64,000 nucleotides of DNA from Erysipelotrichaceae bacterium (GTDB lineage: Bacteria; Bacillota_I; Bacilli_A; Erysipelotrichales; Coprobacillaceae): the NCBI GenBank assembly GCA_018365815.1, contig JAGZJH010000001.1, positions 75,221 to 139,220 of the forward strand, given 5' to 3'. Shown piece by piece: positions 54,271-63,957 of the stretch. Made by a program: the position numbers and the translations under genes. Numbering within the stretch: the stretch's first letter is position 1; each line of letters starts with the position of its first letter. The notes beneath the pieces were generated by a model that was given only the letters and a program-made list of their open reading frames with translations, made no database searches and was not told where the DNA came from.

Positions 54271-55026
54271 CTACATTTTTCTTAGTGCGTTAATTACAAA
54301 CCCTAAATAAAGTCCTTTTGCAAAAAAGTCACACGTTAATAATAATACCGCAATTGATGCAAAAGAGCCATATATATTAGAATAATTCGCATATTTTAAA
54401 TAAATATTAATGCCAAAAATAATTAAAATAAATGAAATCGTTGTAAATAACGTTCCTACCCATATTTCTTTAATTGAAACTTTTATGCTAGGAACAAGAT
54501 AAAATACAATTAATAATACCATAAACAAAAATGCAAATCCACCTATATATTTATAAACTACAAGTATAGCATCCAAATTTAAAAGTGACATGATCATTGG
54601 AATTACCCCTACTATTACAATCAAGACTAATATTAAAATCAAGACTAAAAACGTATCCATCAATGAATGGATTTTAAGTTTTAAATAAAAAGGCGATTCG
54701 TAATGGTAAAGCTCATTCACCTTTCTAATTAATCGATAAATTCCTTTAGAACATATATACAAACTCACAAAAATTGTCACAATTGATAGATAACTAATAC
54801 GTTGATCGAATAAAGCATTTTCAATAATTAAAGCAATGTCATGAGTAAACACTTGATAAAGCATATCTTTTACAATTGTTAAATCTATATGTAATAAATG
54901 AGATAAAAAAGCTAATAAAGTAATAGCCGGTATCAAAGATAATAAGAAATAATAAGACAAACTTGTTGTATCTTCGTTTTGAATATGCGCTCGATAATAA
55001 CTCATAACTTTAATAATATAATCCAT
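54271..55026 (-). CDS. YihY/BrkB family membrane protein
   Basis: This 251-residue protein with six helices belongs to the YihY/virulence factor BrkB family (DTTSLSYYFLLSLIPAITLL, YICSKGIYRLIRKVNELY, GSFASIAVLLLTCDFFAKGL). It was once called RNase BN, which is now considered wrong. The function is unknown. It lies 18 bases upstream of the RlmD-like gene in the same direction. Confidence 0.88.
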   Translation of the reverse strand: MDYIIKVMSYYRAHIQNEDTTSLSYYFLLSLIPAITLLAFLSHLLHIDLTIVKDMLYQVFTHDIALIIENALFDQRISYLSIVTIFVSLYICSKGIYRLIRKVNELYHYESPFYLKLKIHSLMDTFLVLILILVLIVIVGVIPMIMSLLNLDAILVVYKYIGGFAFLFMVLLIVFYLVPSIKVSIKEIWVGTLFTTISFILIIFGINIYLKYANYSNIYGSFASIAVLLLTCDFFAKGLYLGFVINALRKM

Positions 55027-55094
55027 AAAACACCTCTTTTTTATTAGATAGCAATTTTCTTATTTATTATACCATAATTTAATCATTGATAATA

Positions 55095-55136
55095 AAAAGT
55101 CATGAAATTCAATTTGATAAAATAAATTTTCCATGA
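55095..55136 (-). terminator. terminator after the galT-regulator operon
   Basis: GTCATGGAAA and TTTCATGAC pair across a long AT-rich loop on the minus strand, followed by TTTTTATT. Confidence 0.6.
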
Positions 55137-55146
55137 CCTTTACACA

Positions 55147-56133
55147 CTATAAATTTTTTGCGTATTTAGTTGTACTACGCCATGTAATAAAACATGGTAT
55201 ACTCATTTTAAAAGGATAATTCAATTCACCTTTAGTCACTATTTGCCCGGCTAATTTGCCCATTTCTTCACATGGAACATGAACACTGCTTAATGATGGA
55301 AAAGTAAATTGTGCGCTTCCAATATCATTAAATCCAATGATTTCAATTTCTTCAGGAATTTTAATACCTGCTTCATTTAAATATTTCAAAGCACCAATTG
55401 CAATTTCGTCATTTGCGCAAAACCAAGCATGAGGATAGTTATTTTGACTTAAGATATCTTTAGCCATCATATAACCTGATTCACTATTATACTTCATCTC
55501 TAAAATACAAGAATGATCGATATGATACAACTGACAATAATATTTAAAATATTTCAAACGTTCATCATTATACTGGTGGTTGTCTATCATTTCCTTACCA
55601 CCAAGATAAGCAATCGATGAATGGTTATCTTTAAAATAATCAACAACTTGTTTTAATATTCCATTAAAATCAGGCGCAATTGTTTTAATCAACGGATAAC
55701 TTGATTTTAAATCCACAAAAATAACGTTTGAATGAAATTTAAGCACTCGTTTAATTTCTTCAAGTCCAAATTTTCCAATACATACAATGCCAATGACATC
55801 TTTTAAAGTGTCCGCAACGTTTTTATCATTTTTAAAAACTCGAACGACTTGAAGATGTTCATTTTCACAAAAACGCTCTACGCCCAATCGAATTTTATAA
55901 TAATAACGATCTAATAACTCTTCATCTAATGAATACCACTGAATAATTCCCAAACTATTTGATTTTTTTGAAGTTTGACGTTCCTTTTTAACATAATTTA
56001 AATCCTTTGCCGCTTTAAAAATGCGTCGTTTCGTCTCTAAACTAACAACTAAACTTTGATCATAATTTAATACCCTAGAAACCGTTGCAATGGAAACATT
56101 TGCTTTTAACGCAACATCTTTAATAGTTGCCAT
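55147..56133 (-). CDS. galR: LacI/GalR-family repressor
   Basis: This protein of about 328 residues has an N-terminal helix-turn-helix (ATIKDVALKANVSIATVSRV) and a periplasmic-binding-like sugar domain (GYMMAKDIL, AWFCANDEIAIGALKYLNEA, IIGFNDIGSAQFTFP). Its start overlaps or touches the galT stop, so it is co-translated with galT and likely senses galactose. Candidate operators are at the galT promoter. Confidence 0.85.
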   Translation of the reverse strand: MATIKDVALKANVSIATVSRVLNYDQSLVVSLETKRRIFKAAKDLNYVKKERQTSKKSNSLGIIQWYSLDEELLDRYYYKIRLGVERFCENEHLQVVRVFKNDKNVADTLKDVIGIVCIGKFGLEEIKRVLKFHSNVIFVDLKSSYPLIKTIAPDFNGILKQVVDYFKDNHSSIAYLGGKEMIDNHQYNDERLKYFKYYCQLYHIDHSCILEMKYNSESGYMMAKDILSQNNYPHAWFCANDEIAIGALKYLNEAGIKIPEEIEIIGFNDIGSAQFTFPSLSSVHVPCEEMGKLAGQIVTKGELNYPFKMSIPCFITWRSTTKYAKNL

Positions 56134-56134
56134 T

Positions 56135-57613
56135 TTAAAACTCATTTAAAAAGCCATCAAAGGCTTCTTGTCCTTTTTGATCTAATTTAAATACCCCGGC
56201 ATCTTTTAACACTTCTAAAAAAATTCTACCAACTTCTTGTTCAATTGTTTCATCAATATTTTTTGATGTTAATGAAAGTTGTCTTAATTGATCATACCAT
56301 TGTTGATGATGTTTTAAAGATTCAGGTAACTCAGTTTCATTTTGAAGTAATAAACGCTTTAATTCAGTTAATTCACGATCTAATCTTGAAGGTAAAACCG
56401 CTAATCCCATGACCTCAATTAACCCAATATTTTCTTTTTTAATGTGATGTTTTGGAGCATGTGGGTGAAAAATACCTAATGGATATTTTTGGGTCGTGCG
56501 ATTATTACGAAGCACTAAATCCATTTCATAATAATCACTTTTTTTTCGTGCAATCGGTGTAATTGTATTATGTCTAGCATCACTAAAAGCAATAATATCA
56601 ATATCTTGGTTGCTGTAATTAATCCATTTAGATAAAACTTCATCAGCAAATTTTGCTAATTCTGTTTTGGAAGTACTTCTTGCTCGAATAACCGACAAAG
56701 GCCAATGCACTTTTGCATAAGTGACTTTTTTAAAGTTTTTCGCCATTTTAAACGTACTTGTTGAAGCTTTAGCCATTGCAAAGTCATAATGACCCCCTTG
56801 AAAATGATCATGAGATAAAATACTTCCACCAACAATCGGTAAATCTGCATTAGATCCTATAAAATAATGAGGAAGTTGCTCGCAAAAATCCAATAAACAA
56901 TTAAATGTATGATAATCAATTTTCATCGGTGTATGATTTTCATTAAACACAATACAATGTTCATTATAATAAACATAAGGTGAATATTGCATATAATAAG
57001 TTTGATGATCTAATGTAAAAGGAATAATACGATGTTGATCTCTAGATGGATGACCTGTTTTTAAACCATAACCAACATTTTCTTTACATAATAAACATTT
57101 TGGATAATTTGTGTTTAGATTGTTTTTTTGCATAGCAATATCTTTAGGATCTTTTTCCGGTTTAGATAAATTGATAGTGATGTCTAATAAACCAAATTCA
57201 CTTTCATAAACCCAATGTTTATCTTTAGCCACTCGTTCTTGACGAATATAATTACTACTTTTAGCAAGATGATAATAATAATCGGTTGCTTTTTTAGAAG
57301 ATTGTTGAAGCAATTGATTAAAAGTTCGAATCACCTCTGATGGTCTTGGTGTTAACACATTCATTAACTTTGTATCAAACGCCTCTTTTGAAAGTGTTGT
57401 GTCTTCGATAATTCCTTTTTGAATTGCATATGTCACTAATTGATTTAATAACTCCTCAGCACTGTTTTTTGTATAAGCTGGTACTTCTTGTTTTTTAAAA
57501 GTCACCTCTTGCATTAATGCAAGTAATTGATTAATACAATAAATTTCATCTTCTTTTTCAATTAAATGTTCTTTTAAAGCAAAATTTACTAATTGTTGAA
57601 TCGCTTGGTGCAT
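56135..57613 (-). CDS. galT: UDP-glucose--hexose-1-phosphate uridylyltransferase (Firmicute type)
   Basis: This 492-residue GalT of the Gram-positive type converts galactose-1-phosphate and UDP-glucose to glucose-1-phosphate and UDP-galactose. Motifs are NYPKCLLCKENVGYGLK, QYSPYVYYNEHCIVF, and the active-site region VGGSILSHDHFQGGHYDFAM with the nucleophile His. galK and galE are not adjacent, which is unusual for a Leloir operon. Confidence 0.93.
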   Translation of the reverse strand: MHQAIQQLVNFALKEHLIEKEDEIYCINQLLALMQEVTFKKQEVPAYTKNSAEELLNQLVTYAIQKGIIEDTTLSKEAFDTKLMNVLTPRPSEVIRTFNQLLQQSSKKATDYYYHLAKSSNYIRQERVAKDKHWVYESEFGLLDITINLSKPEKDPKDIAMQKNNLNTNYPKCLLCKENVGYGLKTGHPSRDQHRIIPFTLDHQTYYMQYSPYVYYNEHCIVFNENHTPMKIDYHTFNCLLDFCEQLPHYFIGSNADLPIVGGSILSHDHFQGGHYDFAMAKASTSTFKMAKNFKKVTYAKVHWPLSVIRARSTSKTELAKFADEVLSKWINYSNQDIDIIAFSDARHNTITPIARKKSDYYEMDLVLRNNRTTQKYPLGIFHPHAPKHHIKKENIGLIEVMGLAVLPSRLDRELTELKRLLLQNETELPESLKHHQQWYDQLRQLSLTSKNIDETIEQEVGRIFLEVLKDAGVFKLDQKGQEAFDGFLNEF

Positions 57614-57644
57614 ATAACCCCTTCTTTCCTTTCATTTCGAGTTC

Positions 57645-57685
57645 AATATACCATTATTTTAGTAAATGTCAATTATTTTAGTAAA
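57645..57685 (-). promoter_or_regulatory. galT promoter with paired operator-like repeats
   Basis: TTGACA (57672-57667) and TATATT (57650-57645) have a 16-base spacer. The sequence TTTACTAAAATAAT occurs twice, at 57666-57653 and 57685-57672, so the copies lie on either side of, and touching, the -35. Each holds the near-palindrome TTTA-C-TAAA, a possible GalR operator. Confidence 0.6.
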
Positions 57686-57703
57686 ATTAATTTAATATTC
57701 TGA

Positions 57704-58555
57704 CTAATACTCTTTTAAATATAAAGAATTAGGCTTTATTTGTTGCTCTTGACGATAAAAACTTGGGGAAATTCCCACTACTTTTTTAAACGCCTTTGAA
57801 AACGACAGTTGATTGGCATAACCAATCGAAGCTGCAACTTGCTGGATCGGAATATCCGTATTAATTAACATATTTTTCGCCTTTGTGATTCGATATTTTA
57901 GTAAAAATTGTTGTGGTGAAAGTTGCAAATGTTGTTCAAATAAAGTTGATAAATAACTACGATGAATTCCAACAAAATTGGCTAAAAGTTCTACTGTCAC
58001 TGGATTTTGATAATTATTTTGAATATACTCAATCGCTTTACTAACATAAATATTTTCATTTTCAACTTCACTGTGATACGTTAAATTTGCAGACTTTGCA
58101 AGATAGGCAAAAAATTGATACAAATAGCCTTGAAGCATCAATTCATTACTATAACTTAACTGATGATGATAAAGCATTTGTTCTAAACAATTTTCTAATT
58201 CTTTCATATATTTACATTGCACAACGACATTTTCTTGAGTTAAATGACAATGTTCTAAATATAACTTAGCATTTTTACCCCCAAATCCTATCCATGTATA
58301 TTCCCAAGGATCATCTTTATCCGCTTGATAAAAAGTCACTTCATTTGGAAAGATAATAAATGCTTCCCCTGCTTTAATTGGATAAATCTTATTTTGATAA
58401 TGGTAATACCCTTTACCTTTAAGACAATAATGAATAAGATAATGTTCACGAATAGCCGGTCCATAGCTATAATTAGAAACACACTGCTGACGACCACAAA
58501 ACATTAAATAAAACTCATCAAACATACGATTTTCAACTTCAAAATACGAATACAT
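57704..58555 (-). CDS. AraC-family transcriptional regulator
   Basis: This 283-residue protein has an N-terminal cupin sugar-sensing domain (GYYHYQNKIYPIKAGEAFII, WEYTWIGFGG) and two C-terminal helix-turn-helices (VELLANFVGIHRSYLSTLF; PIQQVAASIGYANQLSFSKA). It resembles RafR/MsmR-type activators of alpha-galactoside use. It lies just upstream of galT, which suggests galactoside control, but the target operon is not in the window. Confidence 0.85.
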   Translation of the reverse strand: MYSYFEVENRMFDEFYLMFCGRQQCVSNYSYGPAIREHYLIHYCLKGKGYYHYQNKIYPIKAGEAFIIFPNEVTFYQADKDDPWEYTWIGFGGKNAKLYLEHCHLTQENVVVQCKYMKELENCLEQMLYHHQLSYSNELMLQGYLYQFFAYLAKSANLTYHSEVENENIYVSKAIEYIQNNYQNPVTVELLANFVGIHRSYLSTLFEQHLQLSPQQFLLKYRITKAKNMLINTDIPIQQVAASIGYANQLSFSKAFKKVVGISPSFYRQEQQIKPNSLYLKEY

Positions 58556-58566
58556 AAACGCCTCCC

Positions 58567-59571
58567 CTATTTATCCCATAAAAGTTTTACTAAATCCAAA
58601 TCTTGAATATACGCCTCTAAAATATGATGAGGATCACAAATATTAATCACTTTATCTTTAACGATATAACTCATTAACACTTTATCTTGTCTTGACATAT
58701 CAGTAGATAATAGTTTCAACCTTTCACCATTATAAAAAACAAATGAAAAAGTGACAACGATATATGGATAAGGAAACATCTCATATCCGGTTTTGATATA
58801 AGATTTATGATAAGTTAATGTTAAAGATTTAATTTGTTCATAAGGTTGAAAACGATCAAATTCACTTTGACCATTGTTTAAAATGATAATATAATACCTT
58901 AATTTATCCATTAAACTCATCGTTTCAAAAGGAATATAGTAAACTCCATTTTCGACAAATTCTATATAAGTAAATTGAGGATTACTAAAACGTAAATCAA
59001 CTATATAAATTAAACCAATCAAAAACATAATTCCTAAATAAAACCAAAATGGTGCATAATAATGCATCACTTTTTTAAACCCTATTGCCGAGCAAACCAA
59101 AAGTATGATCGTCGTAATTAGCAAATAACAAATTGTTCTTTTTAATACTTTTTTATCCATTCGTCTACCAATACTGACATGATTATTTGCTTTAAAACAA
59201 GGTAAAAACACTGACTCTTGTTTTAAGTCAAGATTCGCTAAAGCGGGAATTAAAGGAAGTTGTTTAAGTTTTAAAAATTGAATTGTATTTTTCATTTGGT
59301 TTATATTTTCTAATTGCATTTCGACATCAATTTCTTTATGTTCTAAGCACTCCGACAATAATACTTTTCCCTCAAGCACTAATTTAATATCATCTAAAGC
59401 AATATCCATACTTCTTAAAAACTTAATTAAATGCAAGCATTGTAAATCTTCTTCGCTATAATCACGATATTTATTATCCAAACGTTTAGGTGTAATCAAA
59501 CCTTCTTTTTCATAAAACATCAAAGTTTGTTTACCAATTCCTGTTTCTTTTACAACCTCATTTGTAAACAT
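58567..59571 (-). CDS. MerR-type regulator with membrane-anchored C-terminus
   Basis: This 334-residue protein begins with a MerR winged helix (VVKETGIGKQTLMFYEKEGL) and a coiled-coil dimer helix (about 85-115). Two transmembrane helices follow (about 145-165 and 173-190), then a PH-like soluble domain. Membrane-bound MerR proteins are uncommon; it may sense envelope state. It overlaps the preceding small MerR-like gene by 14 bases. Confidence 0.75.
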   Translation of the reverse strand: MFTNEVVKETGIGKQTLMFYEKEGLITPKRLDNKYRDYSEEDLQCLHLIKFLRSMDIALDDIKLVLEGKVLLSECLEHKEIDVEMQLENINQMKNTIQFLKLKQLPLIPALANLDLKQESVFLPCFKANNHVSIGRRMDKKVLKRTICYLLITTIILLVCSAIGFKKVMHYYAPFWFYLGIMFLIGLIYIVDLRFSNPQFTYIEFVENGVYYIPFETMSLMDKLRYYIIILNNGQSEFDRFQPYEQIKSLTLTYHKSYIKTGYEMFPYPYIVVTFSFVFYNGERLKLLSTDMSRQDKVLMSYIVKDKVINICDPHHILEAYIQDLDLVKLLWDK

Positions 59572-59770
59572 CTTTATCCTCTCCTTTATCAGCTATTAAA
59601 ATTTCTATTATTTTAGAAATCGTTTCAAACGAATAATAATTATTTCTTAAATAAACAATGATAGGAAGCAATAAATCAACCATCTCTTGAGACCAATTTA
59701 AACTGATTAACCCCTTTTTTTCATATAATTCAATTGATTTTAATGTTATCGTATTATGATTTAATCCCAT
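59558..59770 (-). CDS. small MerR-like protein
   Basis: This 70-residue protein keeps the wing and second half of a MerR DNA-binding domain (LKSIELYEKKGLISLNWSQE, SFETISKIIEIL) but lacks the usual first helix and any effector domain. GGAGGTGG precedes ATG 59770. It may act as a partner or modulator of the larger MerR protein encoded next, with which it is translationally coupled. Confidence 0.6.
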   Translation of the reverse strand: MGLNHNTITLKSIELYEKKGLISLNWSQEMVDLLLPIIVYLRNNYYSFETISKIIEILIADKGEDKDVYK

Positions 59771-59943
59771 ATTACCACCTCCATGTTTATTTAACACTAT
59801 ATACCTACTATATACTCAAGTCATTTTTTAAATTATACCATTATTAATGAGTAAAGAACTACAATTTTCTCACTTTTGTATGATAACTTTAGTCCACTTA
59901 TTGTTTAGAAAATGTATTAATTAAACTTCTTAAAAATAAATAA

Positions 59944-59980
59944 TGAAAGCGTTTTACATATTACTGGGATATGATAAAAT
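59944..59980 (+). promoter_or_regulatory. promoter of the EF-G-like gene with cre-like site
   Basis: TTTACA (59953-59958) and TAAAAT (59975-59980) are 16 bases apart. The -35 lies inside TGAAAGCGTTTTACA (59944-59958), one base longer than a catabolite-responsive element (TGWAANCGNTNWCA). CcpA control is possible. Confidence 0.5.
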
Positions 59981-60020
59981 AGAAATAGATACATTTACAT
60001 TTTAAAGGAGCGTGATTTAT

Positions 60021-62075
60021 ATGAGAGAGTATCATTCAAATGAAATAGGTAATGTCGTTGTACTGGGCCATTTAGGAAGTGGAAAAACTAGTGTCATTGA
60101 AGCGATGGTTTATCGTTCAAAAGGAAGTTCAAAAATAGGAACAATTCAAGAAGGTTCAACAATTAGTGATTATGATCATGAGGAAATTAAACGCCATGCC
60201 TCAATTAATACTACAATAATCCCGGTAGAATGGGATAATTGTAAAATTAATTTACTCGATACACCAGGCTATAGTGACTTTATCGGTGAAACATTAGAGG
60301 CTATCAAAGCCGCTGATTCAGCTTTAATCATCGTTCCAGCGACATCTGGAATTACAGTTGGAACAAAACAAGCCATGGCAAGAACAAACCATTTACCTCG
60401 TATGATTTTTATTAATAATTTAGACGATCCAAATAGTGCTTATCATGAAAAATTAGAACAGTTAAAAAAAACATTTGGAAAATCCATTGCACCCATTCAA
60501 GTTCCGATTATTGAAAATAATAAAATGGTAGGTTATGTTAACGTCGCTAAAATGGAAGGTCGCCGTTTTGAAGGCGAACATACCATTCCTACTGACATTC
60601 CCGAAAATATGTGGGACGAGATTAAACCTATTAAAGAAATGATTGATGAAGCCGTAGCCAATTCAAGTGATGAATTACTTGATAAATATTTTAACGGCGA
60701 AAAATTTAGTCGTGAAGAAATATCATGGGCATTACGTCAAGGGGTTATGAATCGTACAATTATTCCGGTATTATGTGGCACACATAACATTGGTATTCAA
60801 ATTATCTTAAACTCAATGGTGGCATTCTTCCCGGCTACCAGTGATACTTGTAATGAAATAGTAGTCACAGAAGTTGAAAGTGGTGAACAAGATATTATTG
60901 GATATAACGAAAGTTTACCCCCATCAATATTTATTTTTAAAACAATTGCCGATCCTTTTGTGGGGAAAATTTCATTGTTTAAAGTTTGTACCGGTACACT
61001 GCATAGTGGAATGTCATTATTTAATGTCAATAAAAAAGAAGTTGAAAAATTAAATAAAATCTCTATTATCAAAGGCAAAGAATTGATTGAAACAGATGTC
61101 CTTCATGCCGGTGATATTGGGGCAATTTCAAAATTACAATATAGCGATACAAACGATACCTTATGTACAATTGACTATCGCATAAAATATGAACCAATTA
61201 ATTTTCCAAAACCATATTACACTAAAGCCATTAAAACAGTTGGTAAAGATAATGAAGAAAGAATTGCCAATGCCATTAATCGTTTATTAGATGAAGATAA
61301 AACACTAGCATTTTCAACTAATCCGGAAACTAAACAACAATTACTTTCCGGAATTGGAGATCAACATTTAGATATTACTGTTTCTAAATTAAAAAGTAAA
61401 TTTAAAATCGAAGTCATTTTAGAAGATGTCATCTTACCTTATCGTGAAACGATTAAAAAAAGTGTTACTCAACGTTCTAAATTCAAAAAACAATCTGGTG
61501 GACATGGACAATACGGTGATGTGGAAATAACTTTCGAACCTTCTTATGATTTTACTACCCCATATATTTTTGAAGAAAAAGTATTTGGTGGCGCAGTCCC
61601 TAAAACCTATTTCCCGGCTGTTGAAAAAGGAATTCAAGAAAGTATTAAAGAAGGCGTTTTAGCAAAATATCCAGTAATTGGTTTAAAAGTCACTTTAATC
61701 GACGGAAGTTATCATAACGTAGACTCGTCTGAAATGGCATTTAAAAACGCTACAGCAATCGCATATAAAGAAGCCTTACCAAAAGCCAACCCTGTCATTT
61801 TAGAACCTTATGTTACTTTAAAAATAACAGTTGAAGAATCTCAAACCGGTGACATTATGAGTGATTTAAACAAAAAAAGGGCCCGTGTTATTGACATGGA
61901 ACACCTTGAAAGTATTGTTAAAATTACAGCCGAAGTTCCTCAAAACGAAGTGATGAACTATGCCATTGATTTAAAATCCATCACTCAAGGACAAGGCACA
62001 TTTGAAATGGAATTTCTTGATTATGAATATGCTCCTGAACATATTCAAAAACGGATTATAGAAAGTCATAAATAG
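60021..62075 (+). CDS. elongation factor G-like GTPase (paralogue)
   Basis: This 684-residue translational GTPase has the five EF-G domains but divergent G motifs: G1 GHLGSGKT (normally AHIDAGKT), G3 DTPGYSDF, G4 NNLD (normally NKMD). Domain IV keeps SGGHGQYGDVEITFEP. It belongs to the second EF-G group of bacteria rather than FusA proper. It is monocistronic, away from the str operon. AAAGGAG supports ATG 60021. Roles proposed for such paralogues include starvation-time translation. Confidence 0.85.
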   Translation: MREYHSNEIGNVVVLGHLGSGKTSVIEAMVYRSKGSSKIGTIQEGSTISDYDHEEIKRHASINTTIIPVEWDNCKINLLDTPGYSDFIGETLEAIKAADSALIIVPATSGITVGTKQAMARTNHLPRMIFINNLDDPNSAYHEKLEQLKKTFGKSIAPIQVPIIENNKMVGYVNVAKMEGRRFEGEHTIPTDIPENMWDEIKPIKEMIDEAVANSSDELLDKYFNGEKFSREEISWALRQGVMNRTIIPVLCGTHNIGIQIILNSMVAFFPATSDTCNEIVVTEVESGEQDIIGYNESLPPSIFIFKTIADPFVGKISLFKVCTGTLHSGMSLFNVNKKEVEKLNKISIIKGKELIETDVLHAGDIGAISKLQYSDTNDTLCTIDYRIKYEPINFPKPYYTKAIKTVGKDNEERIANAINRLLDEDKTLAFSTNPETKQQLLSGIGDQHLDITVSKLKSKFKIEVILEDVILPYRETIKKSVTQRSKFKKQSGGHGQYGDVEITFEPSYDFTTPYIFEEKVFGGAVPKTYFPAVEKGIQESIKEGVLAKYPVIGLKVTLIDGSYHNVDSSEMAFKNATAIAYKEALPKANPVILEPYVTLKITVEESQTGDIMSDLNKKRARVIDMEHLESIVKITAEVPQNEVMNYAIDLKSITQGQGTFEMEFLDYEYAPEHIQKRIIESHK

Positions 62076-62080
62076 TCGAT

Positions 62081-62107
62081 TAAAAGGTCGGTAACACGAC
62101 CTTTTTT
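62081..62107 (+). terminator. terminator of the EF-G-like gene
   Basis: AAAGGTCG/CGACCTTT stem (8 bp) with loop GTAACA, then T residues. Confidence 0.88.
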
Positions 62108-62183
62108 AATTTAGTTTTTTCATAAAAATTTAAAGAATTATTCACTTTATCGCATTTTATCGTTAAAATAATTATTTATTCTA

Positions 62184-62212
62184 TTGAAAAAAATCTATCA
62201 ATCGTATACAAT
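62184..62212 (+). promoter_or_regulatory. gdhA promoter
   Basis: TTGAAA (62184-62189) and TACAAT (62207-62212) have a 17-base spacer. They lie inside the longest reading frame, which argues for the start at 62235. Confidence 0.65.
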
Positions 62213-62234
62213 ATTCACCAAGGAGGGGATTTTT

Positions 62235-63578
62235 ATGGAATATATTAATAGAGTTTTAGAAAGTGTAAAAGATAAAAATAAACATGAATCAGAATTTTAC
62301 CAAGCAGTTGAAGAAGTACTAGAAAGTTTAAAGCCAGTTATCAAAGCACACCCAGAGTATGAAAATATGGCTATCTTAGAAAGAATCGTGGAACCTGAAC
62401 GTACAATTATGTTTAAAGTTCCTTGGGTTGATGATCAAGGCAAAGTTCATGTCAATCGTGGATATAGAGTACAATTTAATGGAGCAATCGGTCCTTATAA
62501 AGGTGGATTACGTTTTCACCCTAGCGTTAATTTAAGTGTCATCAAATTCTTAGGTTTTGAGCAAATCTTTAAAAATTCACTTACAACCTTGCCTATTGGT
62601 GGGGCAAAAGGAGGTTCTGATTTCGATCCTCAAGGTAAAAGTGATAGCGAAATTATGCGTTTTTGCCAAAGTTTCATGACTGAATTGTATCGCCATATTG
62701 GACCTGATACTGATGTTCCAGCAGGAGATATTGGTGTGGGTGCAAGAGAAATCGGTTACTTATACGGACAATACCGTCGTATTAGAGCAAGTTTTGAAAA
62801 TGGTGTTTTAACTGGAAAACCATTGACTTATGGAGGAAGTTTAATTCGTCCAGAAGCCACTGGTTATGGGGCAATGTACTATGGTCAAGAAGTTTTAAAA
62901 GAAAATAACGAAACTTTTAAAGATAAAACAATCATTGTTTCAGGATATGGTAACGTTGCTTGGGGAGTATGTAAAAAAGCACGTGATTTAGGAGCAAAAG
63001 TTATTTCTATTTCAGGAAGATCGGGGTATATTTATGATCCTGATGGAATTAACACAGATGAAAAAATTGATTTTTTAGTCCAAATCAGAACAGATAACCA
63101 AACTACTCTTGAAGATTACGCCAAAAAATTCAATTGTCAATTCTTCAAAAATGAAAAACCATGGGGATTAAAAGGAGATATTGCTATTCCTTGTGCCACT
63201 CAAAATGAAATTCAATTAGAAGATGCAAAAAAATTAAAAGAAAATGGTGTGAAGTATATTATTGAAGGAGCAAATATGCCAACTACACCCGAAGCTATGG
63301 CTTTCTTTAAAGAAAAAAATATTATTTTAGCCCCAGCAAAAGCGGCAAATGCTGGTGGTGTTGCTGTATCGGCATTAGAAATGGCACAAAATTCTATGCG
63401 TTATTCTTGGTCTAGTGAAGAAGTAGATCAAAAACTTCACCAAATTATGATCAGTATCCATCAAGCGTGTAAAGAAGCAAGTGCTAAATACAATTTAGGG
63501 TACGATTTAGTCGCAGGTGCAAATATTGCTGGATTTGAAAAAGTGGTTTCAGCAATGATTTCACAAGGAATTTATTAA
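62235..63578 (+). CDS. gdhA: glutamate dehydrogenase
   Basis: This 447-residue hexameric GDH (NADP type by length and sequence style) interconverts 2-oxoglutarate plus ammonia with glutamate. Motifs are GPYKGGLRFHPSVN, the catalytic Lys in LPIGGAKGGSDFDP, VPAGDIGVGAREIGYLYG and a Rossmann loop VSGYGNVAWG. AAGGAGGGG precedes ATG 62235; this start gives the family's usual N-terminus. It is monocistronic. Confidence 0.95.
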   Translation: MEYINRVLESVKDKNKHESEFYQAVEEVLESLKPVIKAHPEYENMAILERIVEPERTIMFKVPWVDDQGKVHVNRGYRVQFNGAIGPYKGGLRFHPSVNLSVIKFLGFEQIFKNSLTTLPIGGAKGGSDFDPQGKSDSEIMRFCQSFMTELYRHIGPDTDVPAGDIGVGAREIGYLYGQYRRIRASFENGVLTGKPLTYGGSLIRPEATGYGAMYYGQEVLKENNETFKDKTIIVSGYGNVAWGVCKKARDLGAKVISISGRSGYIYDPDGINTDEKIDFLVQIRTDNQTTLEDYAKKFNCQFFKNEKPWGLKGDIAIPCATQNEIQLEDAKKLKENGVKYIIEGANMPTTPEAMAFFKEKNIILAPAKAANAGGVAVSALEMAQNSMRYSWSSEEVDQKLHQIMISIHQACKEASAKYNLGYDLVAGANIAGFEKVVSAMISQGIY

Positions 63579-63592
63579 TAGTATTATAAATT

Positions 63593-63630
63593 TAAGGATC
63601 TTTTAACAAGTTTTGTTAAAGGATCTTTTT
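63593..63630 (+). terminator. terminator of gdhA
   Basis: AAGGATCTTTTAACA pairs with TGTTAAAGGATCTTT (15 bp, two GU pairs), followed by T residues. Confidence 0.85.
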
Positions 63631-63908
63631 TAATATTATTTTTTGATCATCTCTTTAACATAAAAAAGAAAATAACATATATGAAAAGAAAGTCATCCTT
63701 TTTAAAATACTATATTTGATTTAAATATAGTGTATTAATTTATTCTAAAATAAAAAATTATTAGACTTTGTTGATATAAAATATTAAAATCTATTCGCAT
63801 GGTCAATCAAATTATTTATTAGAGTTAAAATTTATTCTTCATCTGAAGGCATATTTTTAATTTTTATGCACAAATTATAATTGAAAAAATTTTTTGTCGT
63901 AAAAAGTA
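63631..63908. other. AT-rich intergenic region, no gene seen
   Basis: No reading frame above a few codons has a ribosome site. The only structure is a 9-bp inverted repeat ACTATATTT/AAATATAGT at 63709-63731 with a five-base spacer. Confidence 0.5.
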
Positions 63909-63937
63909 TTGACGATAAAACAAAGACATGGTATTAT
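63909..63937 (+). promoter_or_regulatory. promoter of tRNA-Val
   Basis: TTGACG (63909-63914), a 17-base spacer and TATTAT (63932-63937), 20 bases before the tRNA. Confidence 0.75.
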
Positions 63938-63957
63938 GATTAGGCGTTAAGAAATGC

